Shown here piece after piece: positions 7,636 to 16,392 of a stretch of 35,165 bases of DNA. The position numbers were made by a program, and so were the translations under genes. Positions within the stretch are counted from its first letter, which is position 1. Each line of letters starts with the position of its first letter. The stretch is from assembly GCA_964580995.1 (NCBI GenBank), contig CAZOMV010000060.1:1-35165 (forward strand), given 5' to 3'. This stretch comes from JAKJEP01 sp964580995. Its GTDB lineage: Bacteria; Planctomycetota; Phycisphaerae; Sedimentisphaerales; SM23-30. Below the pieces are notes generated by a model, which saw nothing but the letters and a program-made list of their open reading frames with translations, searched no databases and was not told where the DNA came from.

Positions 7636-9876
7636 ATGTTGAAAAGAACGGTAGTAACGGCTGGTATCGCAGGAATATTGGTACTCTTTTCGCTACAATA
7701 CCCAGCAGCCGGGAGCGATTTTTGTGTCGCGCCTGATGGTAAGGACGCCAATCCCGGCACGGCCGACAAGCCGTTTGCCAGCGTGGCCCGGGCGCGGGAG
7801 GCGGTGCGTCAAATAGCGGCGGGCGGTCTGAATCATGATGTGGTGGTGTCGATTCGCGGCGGAGTTTATCCCCAGACCGAGACATTAGTTTTTGGCCCGG
7901 AAGATTCCGGCACGGAGCAGTATTCGATTACTTACGCTGCGGCAGCGGGTGAGGAAGTGGTTCTGAGCGGCGGGCGGATGATTAGCGGCTGGAAAAAAGG
8001 AGAGGGGAAAATCTGGACGGTGGAACTGCCTGCGGTTAAGGCGGGCCAGTGGTATTTTCGCCAGTTGTTTGTCAATGGCCAGCGGGCGATTCGGGCCAGA
8101 ACACCGAATCCGGGTGAGTGGTGGAAGTTTAAACCGATTGAAGGCAACACCGATGCCAATGATGCCACCATTACCCTGGGCGTCGAGCAGCCGATCCGGG
8201 CCTGGAAGAATATCACCGATGTAGAAGTGATCTGGCTGATCAATAATGACGGAACGCGGAAACGGCTGGGGAGCGTCAATGAGTCGGATAATACCTTCAC
8301 GCTGCCGCCGCCGCACATGTGGCCGCACGGATTTACCAATGAGTATAATATCAGTTTTCCCAAAGAGGCCCGGGACTGCTATTTCGAGAACGCCCTGGAG
8401 ATGATCGACCAGCCGGGCGAATGGTACCTGGATCGCCAAACGGGTGTCCTTTCGTACTGGCCGCAGGAAGGCGAGGATTTAACGAAAGCGGAGACAGCGG
8501 CGCCACTGGTTCAGAATATGCTGCTGGCGGTACGCGGTACGTGGGAGCGGCCGGTGCGCAATCTCCGTTTCCAGGGCATCCGCGCGGCCTATGTGGATTG
8601 GCTGCTGCCGCCATACGGGTTTGCGGGGATGTTCGGCTGCCTCCAGCTTCTGGAGCAGAAAGAACCGGCAGGGTCCTGGAAGTTCGACTGGATTGATGCG
8701 GCCGTCAGTTTCCGGCACGCCCGCGGCTGCGAGTTTACCGGCGGGGCTGTTGAGCACGCCGGGGCCATCGGGTTGGGTTTGCGGACCGGCTGTACCGAGA
8801 TCGTAGTGGAAGGTAACGAGATTCATGATCTGGGCGGCGGAGGCATCGTGGCCGGCGCGATAAGAAATCGCAGCACCTGGCAGTGGGCTGATCCGGTGGG
8901 CCAGGATGACCATAAGGGTTATCGCATCGCCAACAACCACGTCCACGATTGCGGGATCGACTATTTCGGCTCGATTGGCATTCTTGCCGGGGCGATGCAG
9001 GAGTCGGTTATTGCCCATAACCTGATCCACGACATTTCCTATACGGGAATCGTGCTGAGCGGATACGAGGTGCCCGATCCGCCGCTGGCTGGGAATAATC
9101 AGGTGGAATACAATCACATTCACCATGTGATGAAAGTGGCGCAGGATGGGGCGGCCATCTATGTCAGCTTCCCGCAGGCTGACCGGGGCGCGGTGATTCG
9201 CGGGAATCTGATCCATGACACCGGACATCGGGGGCAATGGAATGGCCAGTATTGCGGCGGTCTTTATACCGATGGGATCAGTGGTCTGTGCGGCCCGTGC
9301 GCGGGATATCAGTTTATCAACAATGTCGTTTACCATAGCGATGCGCCTTTGATGGTACCGCGGAAAGAATTTGAGTCTTTGCTCTGGATCGACAACCTCA
9401 CCTATCGAGGCACGGCGGGTCTGTTTTCCGATGCGGGCGACGAACCGCCCACGGAACTGCTGGAGGCACTGGAGAGCCGGGCCGGCCTGGAACCGGCCTA
9501 TCGCCGCTCGCTGTCTGGCGTTGATCCTGCGCCCTGCGAGGTTTATTCATTGCTCGAGGAGTCCCCGGCCATGAATGCCTGGGGTGCCGAGCAATTTCAT
9601 TGGCCGAAAAAGAACGCGGGCGTGGTGCTGGCGTTTCGGCGGATCGACAACGAGGAACCGGCCAAAGCGATCCGCCTGCGCGGCCTTGACCCGGATGCGC
9701 AGTACGAGGTGACGGGCTTCGGCACGGAGCCGCCGCAGATAGCAACGGGCAACGCACTGCTGGAACAGGGGCTGACAATTCAGATCGACAAGCAATTAGC
9801 CTGCACCGCGCCTGAAGGCCCCCCGGTGTTGAAGGCGGTCCCGAGCCATACGGTGCTGAAGTATCGCAAGCTGTAG
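7636..9876 (+). CDS. Secreted right-handed beta-helix protein, GH141-like, with C-terminal beta-sandwich
   Basis: This exported protein has about 746 residues. The start at 7636 is chosen because AGGAG lies seven bases upstream and a typical signal peptide follows (MLKRTVVTAGIAGILVLFSL, then PAAGS). An in-frame ATG at 7606 lacks this. The mature N-terminus (FCVAPDGKDANPGT-DKPFASVARAREAV) is typical of GH141-like and related beta-helix enzymes. The central part has repeated N-x-(I/V)-HD coils (NEIHDLGGGGI, NNHVHDCG, NLIHDISYTGI, NHIHHVMK, NLIHDTGH). The last 90 residues (NAGVVLAFRR, then RLRGLDPDAQYEVTGF, then LLEQGLTIQI) match the C-terminal domain type seen in the GH36 relic upstream. It probably cleaves a plant or algal polysaccharide; the linkage is unknown. 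Confidence 0.82.
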   Translation: MLKRTVVTAGIAGILVLFSLQYPAAGSDFCVAPDGKDANPGTADKPFASVARAREAVRQIAAGGLNHDVVVSIRGGVYPQTETLVFGPEDSGTEQYSITYAAAAGEEVVLSGGRMISGWKKGEGKIWTVELPAVKAGQWYFRQLFVNGQRAIRARTPNPGEWWKFKPIEGNTDANDATITLGVEQPIRAWKNITDVEVIWLINNDGTRKRLGSVNESDNTFTLPPPHMWPHGFTNEYNISFPKEARDCYFENALEMIDQPGEWYLDRQTGVLSYWPQEGEDLTKAETAAPLVQNMLLAVRGTWERPVRNLRFQGIRAAYVDWLLPPYGFAGMFGCLQLLEQKEPAGSWKFDWIDAAVSFRHARGCEFTGGAVEHAGAIGLGLRTGCTEIVVEGNEIHDLGGGGIVAGAIRNRSTWQWADPVGQDDHKGYRIANNHVHDCGIDYFGSIGILAGAMQESVIAHNLIHDISYTGIVLSGYEVPDPPLAGNNQVEYNHIHHVMKVAQDGAAIYVSFPQADRGAVIRGNLIHDTGHRGQWNGQYCGGLYTDGISGLCGPCAGYQFINNVVYHSDAPLMVPRKEFESLLWIDNLTYRGTAGLFSDAGDEPPTELLEALESRAGLEPAYRRSLSGVDPAPCEVYSLLEESPAMNAWGAEQFHWPKKNAGVVLAFRRIDNEEPAKAIRLRGLDPDAQYEVTGFGTEPPQIATGNALLEQGLTIQIDKQLACTAPEGPPVLKAVPSHTVLKYRKL

Positions 9877-9972
9877 AGGGTGTTTGTTTCGTACTAAACG
9901 CAAGATAAAGAACAGAACGAAATGTAATGGAAATACACACTGGATTACAAACGGATATTAAAAACCATTTAT

Positions 9973-10000
9973 TTGAAACTTGAGTATAATATTGTATATT
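9973..10000 (+). promoter_or_regulatory. Candidate promoter for the dapA-like / gntR pair
   Basis: TTGAAA (9973-9978), a 16-bp spacer and TATATT (9995-10000) lie in the 140-base gap before the DapA-family gene. A GGAG ribosome site follows at 10006-10009, only six bases after the -10. Transcripts from this promoter would therefore be nearly leaderless, or the site is weak. An overlapping TATAAT at 9985-9990 is an alternative -10. Confidence 0.35.
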
Positions 10001-10016
10001 TGGATGGAGTACGCAA

Positions 10017-10901
10017 ATGCAGAATGATGAATTGCATGGCTTGATTGTGCCGGTAATCACCCCCTTGGATAACGAGGATCGAGTGGATGAGAGTTCGTTT
10101 CGCCAGGTGATCCGGTTCTTGAAAAAAGCGGGAGTCCACGGCCTGTTTGTGGGCGGCTCCGCCGGTGAAGGGCCTTTGTTACCCTTTTCGGAATGGACCC
10201 GGATGGTGGAAATAGCCCATGCGGAGGTAAAAGGCGAAATCCTGCTGCTGGGCGGGGTAATGGATACCTCGACGCCGAAGGTGAAGGAAAAGATCCAGGT
10301 ATTGGCCCGGATCGGCTACCGCAACTTTGTCGTCACTCCAACTTTTTATCTACCGTCAACGCTGGCGGAATCGCAGTTGAAATTGTTCGGCCAGTGTTAC
10401 GAGGCTCGGCAGCAGATGCAGATGGTACTGTACAATATCCCCGGCTGCGTGGGTACGGAGATTGCCGTATCCACCCTCTGTGAGGCAGCCCGGCGCGGCT
10501 GGATCCAATTCTGTAAGGAAAGTTCCGGCAATATGTTCTATTTTAAAACCTTGGTCAATAGAGGAGCCGAAGTAGGATTGAAGGTTCTGCAGGGCGATGA
10601 GGGCTGCATGGTACAGGGATTATTGGCCGGTGCCTGCGGGATCGTTCCGGTCTGTGCAAATTTTGAGCCGGAAACCTTTCTCCGCACGTATCAGGCGGCG
10701 GTAAAGCAAGACCTGAAAGAACTGGCGAAACTGGATCGTAGAATTTTGCATATCAAGCAGAAAGTGATCCATTCCGGTCCTTTCTGGCTCAGCGGGATCA
10801 AGTACCGGGTTCACAAAATGGGATTGGCCACTGACAGGATGATTTCTCCTCTGCCGCCGGTAACGGAGGAACAGAAAAAAATCATTGAGGATTGGAATTG
10901 A
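10017..10901 (+). CDS. DapA/NanA-family aldolase or lyase
   Basis: This 294-residue TIM-barrel enzyme belongs to the class I aldolase family of dihydrodipicolinate synthase, N-acetylneuraminate lyase and 2-keto-3-deoxy-sugar-acid aldolases. It shows GLFVGGSAGEGPLL (42-55, replacing the DapA GTTGE), the Y139 motif VLYNIPG, the Schiff-base K167 in FCKESSGN, and LQGDEGCMVQGLLAGACGIV. Given its place in a catabolic cluster beside a GntR regulator, it is more likely a catabolic lyase of a 2-keto-3-deoxy acid or sialic-acid-like compound than lysine-biosynthetic DapA. The exact substrate cannot be read from sequence. The ribosome site GGAG lies seven bases before the ATG. Confidence 0.87.
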   Translation: MQNDELHGLIVPVITPLDNEDRVDESSFRQVIRFLKKAGVHGLFVGGSAGEGPLLPFSEWTRMVEIAHAEVKGEILLLGGVMDTSTPKVKEKIQVLARIGYRNFVVTPTFYLPSTLAESQLKLFGQCYEARQQMQMVLYNIPGCVGTEIAVSTLCEAARRGWIQFCKESSGNMFYFKTLVNRGAEVGLKVLQGDEGCMVQGLLAGACGIVPVCANFEPETFLRTYQAAVKQDLKELAKLDRRILHIKQKVIHSGPFWLSGIKYRVHKMGLATDRMISPLPPVTEEQKKIIEDWN

Positions 10902-10931
10902 AAAAAACGATCATAAACATAAGGATGTTTT

Positions 10932-11768
10932 ATGTTTTCTAATAAAAAAGGTCGAATTGTTGAATTATCCGACCGAAAAACGCCGTCTGGGAATTATTCA
11001 CACCTGAATCAGGATAAGGCGACCCCGGGCAGCGGAAAAACAGATACCTATAACCTGGGATTATCGGTCGGTGCGAATCGGTCGGATAAGATCATTAATG
11101 CCGTGGTTGAATACATCAGTGATATGGGGCTGGGACCGGGGCAAAAATTACCAACGGAAGGGGAATTGTGCAAAATCATCGGGGTCGGAACCCGATCCAT
11201 ACGGGAAGCGCTGAATTGTTTAAAAGGGATCGGCATCGTCAAATCCCAGCATGGTACGGGTTGGTACATCGAAAAGTTTGATCCGGCCGGCAGTTTGAAG
11301 TTTTTATCTCCCCTGTTGAAAAATTTCAGCGGGGCGGATCTGCTCCAGATTCTGCAAACCCGCCTGACGATGGAGCCGATGATTGCCAAACTGGCCTCCG
11401 CGAATATTACTCCCCGAGGTTTGGAACGATTGGATCGGATCCTCCAGCAGATGCTCGAGATTATCAGTGATCCTGCGGATGAAATGGACCGGGATCAGTT
11501 TCGAATGAAGGACCGGATGTTTCACGATGTTTTGGCGCAGGAATGTGGAAACAATGTATTGGCGATGATGGGGGCCATGTTGACGGGACTGTTTTATTCG
11601 GCCGACTGGAAATCGCAAAAGTATGATATGACGTTTATCGTCCAGCAGCATCAGCGGATTTTGGATGCGGTTAAAAGAGGGGATGGGGATATGGCATGTA
11701 AGATGACCGAAGAGCATCTGGAACGGGCTATTGAAACGGCAAAAGAAATGTTTAATAAAACGGGTTGA
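10932..11768 (+). CDS. GntR-family (FadR/FCD subfamily) transcriptional regulator
   Basis: This 278-residue regulator has an unusual hydrophilic N-terminal extension of about 50 residues. A GntR winged helix follows (about 53-115: KIINAVVEYISDMGLGPGQK, LPTEGELCKIIGVGTRSIRE, HGTGWYIEKF). The C-terminal helical FCD domain carries candidate metal or ligand residues (DRMFHDVLAQE, QQHQRILDAV, EEHLERAIE). FCD proteins usually bind an acid or sugar acid and repress the adjacent catabolic genes. It ends the cluster, 30 bases after the DapA-like gene, with AAGGA six bases before the ATG. The likely target is the GACATG repeat over the promoter at 2460-2528, unproven. Confidence 0.88.
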   Translation: MFSNKKGRIVELSDRKTPSGNYSHLNQDKATPGSGKTDTYNLGLSVGANRSDKIINAVVEYISDMGLGPGQKLPTEGELCKIIGVGTRSIREALNCLKGIGIVKSQHGTGWYIEKFDPAGSLKFLSPLLKNFSGADLLQILQTRLTMEPMIAKLASANITPRGLERLDRILQQMLEIISDPADEMDRDQFRMKDRMFHDVLAQECGNNVLAMMGAMLTGLFYSADWKSQKYDMTFIVQQHQRILDAVKRGDGDMACKMTEEHLERAIETAKEMFNKTG

Positions 11769-11907
11769 AATGCAATGATCCGGCAAATCCGGATTGCCTG
11801 GATAGCGTTATCCTCACTACGAAATCCGGGGAATTATAAAGAGACAAAAAACATGATTTGGCAATCTATAATTGCTCGTAAAAATTTACTCCGTGATTCG
11901 CACCTGG

Positions 11908-12876
11908 TTAATTCACCTTTTTCCGGCTGTAAATCAACCAGTAAAAGATTCCCACAAAACCGGAGCCGCCGACAATGTTTCCCAGGGTTACCGGGACCAG
12001 GTTTTTAACCACGAAATGGCCCCAGGTCAGGCCGGACAGATCCCTGCCCAGGGCCTCAACCACCAGAGGTTGGTTCTTGAGAAACAGTCCGATCGGGACA
12101 AAAAACATATTTGCGATACAGTGCTCAAACCCCATTGCCACAAAGGCGGTAACGGGGAAAAAGATGCACAGGATCTTGTCGGTGCTGGTTCGCGCTGAGA
12201 AACACAGCCATACCGCCAGGCATACCAGCACATTGCAGTAAATCCCTTTGAAGAACATCGGAATAAAAGTCCCGGCACATTTCTCCTGTGCAATCCCCAG
12301 CGCCGTTATGCCCACACTATTGTCTCCCATTTTATATTGCTCGCTCAAATAAATAAAATAGGCGGTTGCAACGGACCCGACAAAATTACCCGCATAGACA
12401 ATGGCCCAATTCCGCAGCAGTTTCGCCCAGCTTACCTTCCCGCTGACGGTCGCCATCATAATCAGCGTATTCCCCGTAAACAGCTCTGCTCCCCCGATCA
12501 CCACCAGCGTCAGCCCCAGGCAAAACGCCAGCCCTCCCAGAAATTTCGTGACCCCCAGCCCCAGCAGCGGCTTGGTGCCCGTGACGATAATTGTGCAAAA
12601 ATCGCCTCCCAGCCCGATGAACGCCCCCGCCAGCACCGCCAGCAAAAAAATGGTCATGCCATCCATATTCGCTTTGGCGATCCCGATCGTTTCTGCCTTC
12701 TCTGCCATCGCCGGCGGCAATAAGGCATCCAGCGTGATTTCCTTCCCGTTTGCGGCCGGCTGGATCGGCTTTCCAGCCTTGCCCGGCCCCGCAACCAGTT
12801 CCCATTCCTTCCTCTCCAACGATTCCAGAATCTCCGTATTTTTGTGTGAAGAACTCTTGGAGTCTGATGTTGACAT
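11908..12876 (-). CDS. Formate/nitrite transporter (FNT) family channel
   Basis: This integral membrane pentameric-channel subunit of about 322 residues moves small monovalent acids (formate, nitrite, hydrosulfide, lactate or acetate). Both FNT signatures are present: GGAELFTGNTLIM and GFEHCIANMFFVP, the latter with the pore histidine. Six hydrophobic segments fit the family. The N-terminus carries about 60 extra soluble residues (SDSKSSSHKNTEILESLERK onward), longer than E. coli FocA. I place the start at 12876, where GGGAG lies at the right distance; a further in-frame start at 12903 lacks such a site. A CRP/FNR-like palindrome lies 110 bases upstream. With fermentative genes elsewhere in the window, formate or acetate traffic is plausible. 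Confidence 0.88.
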   Translation of the reverse strand: MSTSDSKSSSHKNTEILESLERKEWELVAGPGKAGKPIQPAANGKEITLDALLPPAMAEKAETIGIAKANMDGMTIFLLAVLAGAFIGLGGDFCTIIVTGTKPLLGLGVTKFLGGLAFCLGLTLVVIGGAELFTGNTLIMMATVSGKVSWAKLLRNWAIVYAGNFVGSVATAYFIYLSEQYKMGDNSVGITALGIAQEKCAGTFIPMFFKGIYCNVLVCLAVWLCFSARTSTDKILCIFFPVTAFVAMGFEHCIANMFFVPIGLFLKNQPLVVEALGRDLSGLTWGHFVVKNLVPVTLGNIVGGSGFVGIFYWLIYSRKKVN

Positions 12877-12985
12877 AGCACTCTCCCGTGATGTTGCTAA
12901 CAATGTCCAACTGCAATCGCAGATTAGGTTTGGCGTTACCCATACATTCTTTTTCTTTAGATTAGCTGAAACCCCTGCTAAAAAA

Positions 12986-13000
12986 TGTGATATTTGTCAC
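12986..13000 (-). promoter_or_regulatory. CRP/FNR-like palindrome upstream of the FNT channel gene
   Basis: TGTGA-tatttg-TCAC, flanked by A/T runs, sits about 110 bases upstream of the channel gene start. The half-sites match the CRP-type TGTGA-N6-TCACA pattern at nine of ten positions. Redox- or cAMP-responsive control would fit a formate/nitrite-type channel. No regulator gene of this family is in the window. Confidence 0.4.
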
Positions 13001-13022
13001 TTTTCTATTGGCGGCCCCGTTA

Positions 13023-13042
13023 TTTTGACGCCAGCGTCAAAA
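13023..13042. repeat. Perfect 9-bp inverted repeat
   Basis: TTTTGACGC, a two-base centre CA, then GCGTCAAAA form a perfect 20-bp dyad between the frr terminator hairpin and the FNT promoter region. It could be a repressor operator for the channel gene. Its minus-strand T run also supplies the tail of the frr terminator. Confidence 0.5.
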
Positions 13043-13077
13043 GCTCTTCGACCCCTTGTTATCGGGGAGCCAGAGCT
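13037..13077 (-). terminator. Rho-independent terminator of the rpsB-tsf-pyrH-frr transcript
   Basis: On the minus strand, AGCTCT (13077-13072) and CCCC (13067-13064) pair with GGGG (13055-13052) and AGAGCT (13047-13042), giving a two-part stem. TTTTGA follows immediately. It lies 130 bases beyond the frr stop. The T tract is short, so efficiency may be moderate. Confidence 0.5.
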
Positions 13078-13170
13078 GTTTTTGGAAGTCAATAATGACT
13101 TTTGGCGTTTCCGTCTATTTTGGGAATCACCCCCGAAAAATACCCCGCTCATGATCCAACAAGTCAAAAA

Positions 13171-13200
13171 CCGGACCCGACACCACCCGACACCACCCGA
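13171..13200. repeat. Short tandem repeat after frr
   Basis: The 10-base unit CACCACCCGA occurs twice in tandem (13181-13200), preceded by a degenerate copy CCGGACCCGA (13171-13180). It directly precedes the end of frr (13207). No function is evident. Confidence 0.5.
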
Positions 13201-13206
13201 AATAAC

Positions 13207-13767
13207 TTATATCTGCATGATTTCCGCAGTTTTGGCATCCAGAAGCTGATCGACTTTTGCGATATATTTCTTCGTCAACTCATCGACTCCCTTTTTGCCT
13301 TCTTCCCGCTCGTCTTCCGTCAGAATCTTGTCTTTTTCATCCTGGTCCAACTGCTTGTTGCCGTCCCGTCGATGGTTGCGAATATGAACCCGCGACTGCT
13401 CCGCCATTTGCTTGATTTGCTGAACCAACTGCTGTCGTCGTTCGCCCGAAAGGGGGGGGACATTAAGACGGATGATCCGACCGTCGCTGCTGGGTGTGAT
13501 CCCCACCGATGAAGATTGAATGGCCTTCTCAATATCTTTGATGCAGGACACATCAAAAGGTTTGATAACGATTAAATTCGATTCCGGGGTAGCCAGATTG
13601 GCCAGTTGCTTCAGCGGGGTCTGTGCACCATAATAATTCACCCGTATATTTTCGACCAGTGCGGTGGAGGCCCGCCCTGTGCGAATCGTGCGGTATTCGG
13701 TGCTGAGGAAGTCTACGGCCTTTTCCATTTTGCTTTCGGTTTCAAATGTGATCTCTTCGATACTCAT
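13207..13767 (-). CDS. frr: Ribosome recycling factor
   Basis: This 186-residue protein splits post-termination ribosomes together with EF-G. It has the usual length and motifs: VDFLSTEYRTIRTGRAST near the N-terminus, YYGAQTPLKQLANLATPESN, RLNVPPLSGERRQQLVQ and the C-terminal long helix ending DAKTAEIMQI. The start codon lies one base after the pyrH stop, so translation is probably coupled. It is the last gene of the conserved rpsB-tsf-pyrH-frr order. Confidence 0.97.
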   Translation of the reverse strand: MSIEEITFETESKMEKAVDFLSTEYRTIRTGRASTALVENIRVNYYGAQTPLKQLANLATPESNLIVIKPFDVSCIKDIEKAIQSSSVGITPSSDGRIIRLNVPPLSGERRQQLVQQIKQMAEQSRVHIRNHRRDGNKQLDQDEKDKILTEDEREEGKKGVDELTKKYIAKVDQLLDAKTAEIMQI

Positions 13768-13768
13768 A

Positions 13769-14500
13769 TCAAGCCTCTGAATTATGGGTAATCAATGTTC
13801 CGACAGCCTCCCCTTTTGCCACCCGGGCAATTGTACCGGGGGTCATCAGGCTGCAAACAATAATATCAATCTTATTCTCTTTGCACATTGAAATCGCCGT
13901 ATGGTCCATAACCCGCAGATTGTCGCGCAGAACCTCGTCAAAGGTCAAACGGGTATATTTGCGGGCAGCTGGATTCGTTATGGGATCCGCCGAATACACA
14001 CCATCCACTTTAGTTGCTTTAATAAGAACATCCGCATGAATTTCCGCTGCTCGCAGCGCGGCGCAGGTGTCGGTCGTAAAAAACGGATTGCCCGTCCCGC
14101 CAGCCAATATCACAACCCGATTGTTTTGCAAATGTTTGATGGCCCGCCGGCGTATAAATGGTTCGCAGAAACGCGTTACTTCAATCGCCGAAAGCACTCG
14201 CGTCGGAATTTTCTGCCCTTCCAGAACATCCTGCAGTGCCAAGGCGTTAATCACCGTCGCCATCATTCCCATCTGATCGCCGGTCACCCGGTGAATGTTC
14301 GCCATTTTACTCAGGGTGGCACCCCGCACCAGATTGCCCGCCCCGATGACAATCGCCGGCTGCACTCCCAGCGAAACCAGCTCTTCCACCTGTGTGGCCA
14401 CTTTGTCCAGCTCTTCCTTGGCCAAACCATACCCGCCGGCGCCGCTCAGGCCTTCGCCGCTGATCTTCAGCAGAATTCGCCGATATTTAATTTCTGCCAT
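13769..14500 (-). CDS. pyrH: UMP kinase
   Basis: This 243-residue bacterial-type (hexameric, amino-acid-kinase fold) UMP kinase makes UDP for pyrimidine nucleotide synthesis. Motifs are KISGEGLSG (about 12-20), VIGAGNLVRGA, HRVTGDQMGMMATVINALAL, VILAGGTGNPFFTTDT, and MDHTAISMC near the C-terminus. It sits between tsf and frr in the usual order, 35 bases after tsf, with GGAG close to the ATG. Confidence 0.97.
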   Translation of the reverse strand: MAEIKYRRILLKISGEGLSGAGGYGLAKEELDKVATQVEELVSLGVQPAIVIGAGNLVRGATLSKMANIHRVTGDQMGMMATVINALALQDVLEGQKIPTRVLSAIEVTRFCEPFIRRRAIKHLQNNRVVILAGGTGNPFFTTDTCAALRAAEIHADVLIKATKVDGVYSADPITNPAARKYTRLTFDEVLRDNLRVMDHTAISMCKENKIDIIVCSLMTPGTIARVAKGEAVGTLITHNSEA

Positions 14501-14535
14501 GCTCCGTACCCATACGAATAGATGACGCCGGCCTC

Positions 14536-15405
14536 TTAGCCGATCTGCAATCGGGCGAATCGCTTTAGGGTGATCGCCGCATGATTCTGCTGGCTGACTT
14601 CCTTGAGCAGTGCACCCACCGTCTTTTTATCGTCTTTCACAAATGGCTGCTCCAGCAGAACCACCTGCTGGAACCATTTGCTGATCTTGCCTTCCACAAT
14701 CTTCTCAATCATATTGGCGGGTTTGCCTTTGACTTGTTCTGCGGCAATCTCTTTTTCCCGGGCAATCAGGGCCGGATCGACATCATTGCGGGACAGGGAT
14801 ACCGGATTTACCGCCGTGATATGCATCGCCAGATCGCTGACGAGAGTCTGGACACTCGCGTTGCCGGTGACATCCTGATCGCTGTCCAGTTGCAGGATCG
14901 TTCCGATCTTGCCGTTGAAATGAATATACACATGCAGAAGCCCGTTCCCCGGAAGCTGGTAACAGGCAAAATTGCCCAGCGTGATCTTCTCGCCGGTTTT
15001 GCTTACGATATCGTTGATGATTTCGCCGACGGTTTTTCCCTTGGCGGTTTTTAGCTGGCCTAGTGCTTCTCCGTTTTGCGGAATCGTACCGGTGGTGAGC
15101 AGGACATCCAGGATCAGCTTGGTGGCTTCCTGAAAATCGGCATTTTTAGCTGTGAAGTCTGTCTCGCTGCAGAGCATGACGATAGCGGCTTTTTTTCCGT
15201 TCTCCGCCACTTTCCCCAACACCTGACCTTCTTTGGTCTCCCGACCGCCGCGTTTCTCCATGACGGCCATGCCCTTCTTCCGCAGAAGAACGACGGCTTT
15301 GTCAAGATCGCCATCCGTTTCGGTTAACGCTTTTTTGCAATCCATCATGGCCTGACCGGTCATTTCACGCAATTGCTTTACCGCTGATGCTGTTATTTCT
15401 GCCAT
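14536..15405 (-). CDS. tsf: Translation elongation factor Ts
   Basis: This 289-residue nucleotide exchange factor for EF-Tu has the N-terminal UBA-like domain (AVKQLREMTGQAMMDCKKAL), the conserved CSETDFTAKN loop (about residues 80-89) that contacts EF-Tu, and both core subdomains. Length is normal. GGAG precedes the ATG by ten bases. It is transcribed from the rpsB promoter, with an intercistronic hairpin before it. Confidence 0.97.
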   Translation of the reverse strand: MAEITASAVKQLREMTGQAMMDCKKALTETDGDLDKAVVLLRKKGMAVMEKRGGRETKEGQVLGKVAENGKKAAIVMLCSETDFTAKNADFQEATKLILDVLLTTGTIPQNGEALGQLKTAKGKTVGEIINDIVSKTGEKITLGNFACYQLPGNGLLHVYIHFNGKIGTILQLDSDQDVTGNASVQTLVSDLAMHITAVNPVSLSRNDVDPALIAREKEIAAEQVKGKPANMIEKIVEGKISKWFQQVVLLEQPFVKDDKKTVGALLKEVSQQNHAAITLKRFARLQIG

Positions 15406-15443
15406 TATAAACGAACTCCTTGCGTAGTATCTGATATAAGCAT

Positions 15444-15456
15444 ACGCATTATGCGT
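15444..15456 (-). promoter_or_regulatory. Intercistronic hairpin between rpsB and tsf
   Basis: ACGCAT-t-ATGCGT is a perfect short dyad within the 84-base gap between rpsB and tsf, and TACGC/GCGTA copies lie nearby. It may act in mRNA processing or in setting the S2 to EF-Ts ratio. No T tract follows, so it is not a strong terminator. Confidence 0.3.
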
Positions 15457-15489
15457 TTACGCTTTTGATTACTTGACGATTCGGACTTA

Positions 15490-16332
15490 TTAATTCGGCT
15501 GCTGCGATTCGGTCGGCGGGTTTTCTGCGGATGCTCCGGATTTCGGGGCAATCGGCTGGCCGCTGGCGATCAATTCCGCTGCCTGGGCGGTCGAGATTCG
15601 ACGGGATCGTACCCGGCGATCTTCCTCGCCTGCCGCGGCAAGTTCCGCTCTGCCGGTCTTCCCTTCCATGATCGCATTCGACAATAAAGTCACGATCAGT
15701 TCAATCGCACGCATGGCATCATCGTTGCCTGGAATCGGGATATCCACCAGATCCGGATCGGAATCCGTATCCATTAAGCATATCGTGGGAATGCCCAGCT
15801 TAAGGGCTTCATTAACCGCAATATGTTCCCGCTTCGAGTCAATCACAATCAACACGCCCGGTGACCGGTCCATTTTCCGGATCCCGCCCAGGTTCCGCTG
15901 GATTTTTGTCATTTCCCGGCGCAGCGTGGATTCCATCTTTTTGCTTTCCGCAGCCAGCAGACCTTTCTCTTCCATGGCTTCCAACTCTTCCAGGCGTCCC
16001 AGACGAGACCGGATGGTTCGGAAGTTGGTCAATGTTCCGCCCAGCCAGCGCTCAATGACATACGGCATTTCGCAGCGATCGGCTTGGGCCTGGATTACGG
16101 AACGTGCTTGACGTTTGGTGCCCACAAACAAAACATCCTTGCCAGAGGCTACCATATGATAAAGGAACTTCTGAGCACGTAACAGTCCCTTTATGGTCTC
16201 CTTGACATTAATAATGTGGATCGAATTACGGGTACCGAAAATATATGGTTTCATTTTCGGATTCCAGCGTCCGACCCGATGGCCAAAATGTATGCCCGCG
16301 TCTATTAGCTCGCGGACTTGCGCATTATCCAA
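15490..16332 (-). CDS. rpsB: Ribosomal protein S2
   Basis: This 280-residue protein of the small ribosomal subunit shows LIDAGIHFGHRVGRWNPKMK, FVGTKRQARSVIQ, RWLGGTLTNFRTI, VLIVIDSKREHIAVNEA and PGNDDAMRAIELI, as expected. The start is a TTG at 16332-16330, supported by a perfect GGAGG seven bases upstream (16344-16340). No ATG gives a better fit. After about residue 230 the protein has a longer hydrophilic tail (EEDRRVRSRRISTAQ, then PPTESQQPN) than E. coli S2. Confidence 0.97.
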   Translation of the reverse strand: MDNAQVRELIDAGIHFGHRVGRWNPKMKPYIFGTRNSIHIINVKETIKGLLRAQKFLYHMVASGKDVLFVGTKRQARSVIQAQADRCEMPYVIERWLGGTLTNFRTIRSRLGRLEELEAMEEKGLLAAESKKMESTLRREMTKIQRNLGGIRKMDRSPGVLIVIDSKREHIAVNEALKLGIPTICLMDTDSDPDLVDIPIPGNDDAMRAIELIVTLLSNAIMEGKTGRAELAAAGEEDRRVRSRRISTAQAAELIASGQPIAPKSGASAENPPTESQQPN

Positions 16333-16392
16333 AATACGTCCTCCAAAATATATTACCTATATTTAGAACACTACTACTAATTCGAACTCGGT

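Noticed and set aside
11780..11796. Near-palindrome GGCAAATCCGGATTGCC between the GntR and FNT genes, considered as a two-way terminator
   Set aside because: No T tract follows on either strand and the dyad is imperfect.
13171..13200. Tandem CACCACCCGA units, considered as a start of a CRISPR-like array
   Set aside because: Only two exact 10-base copies without spacers.
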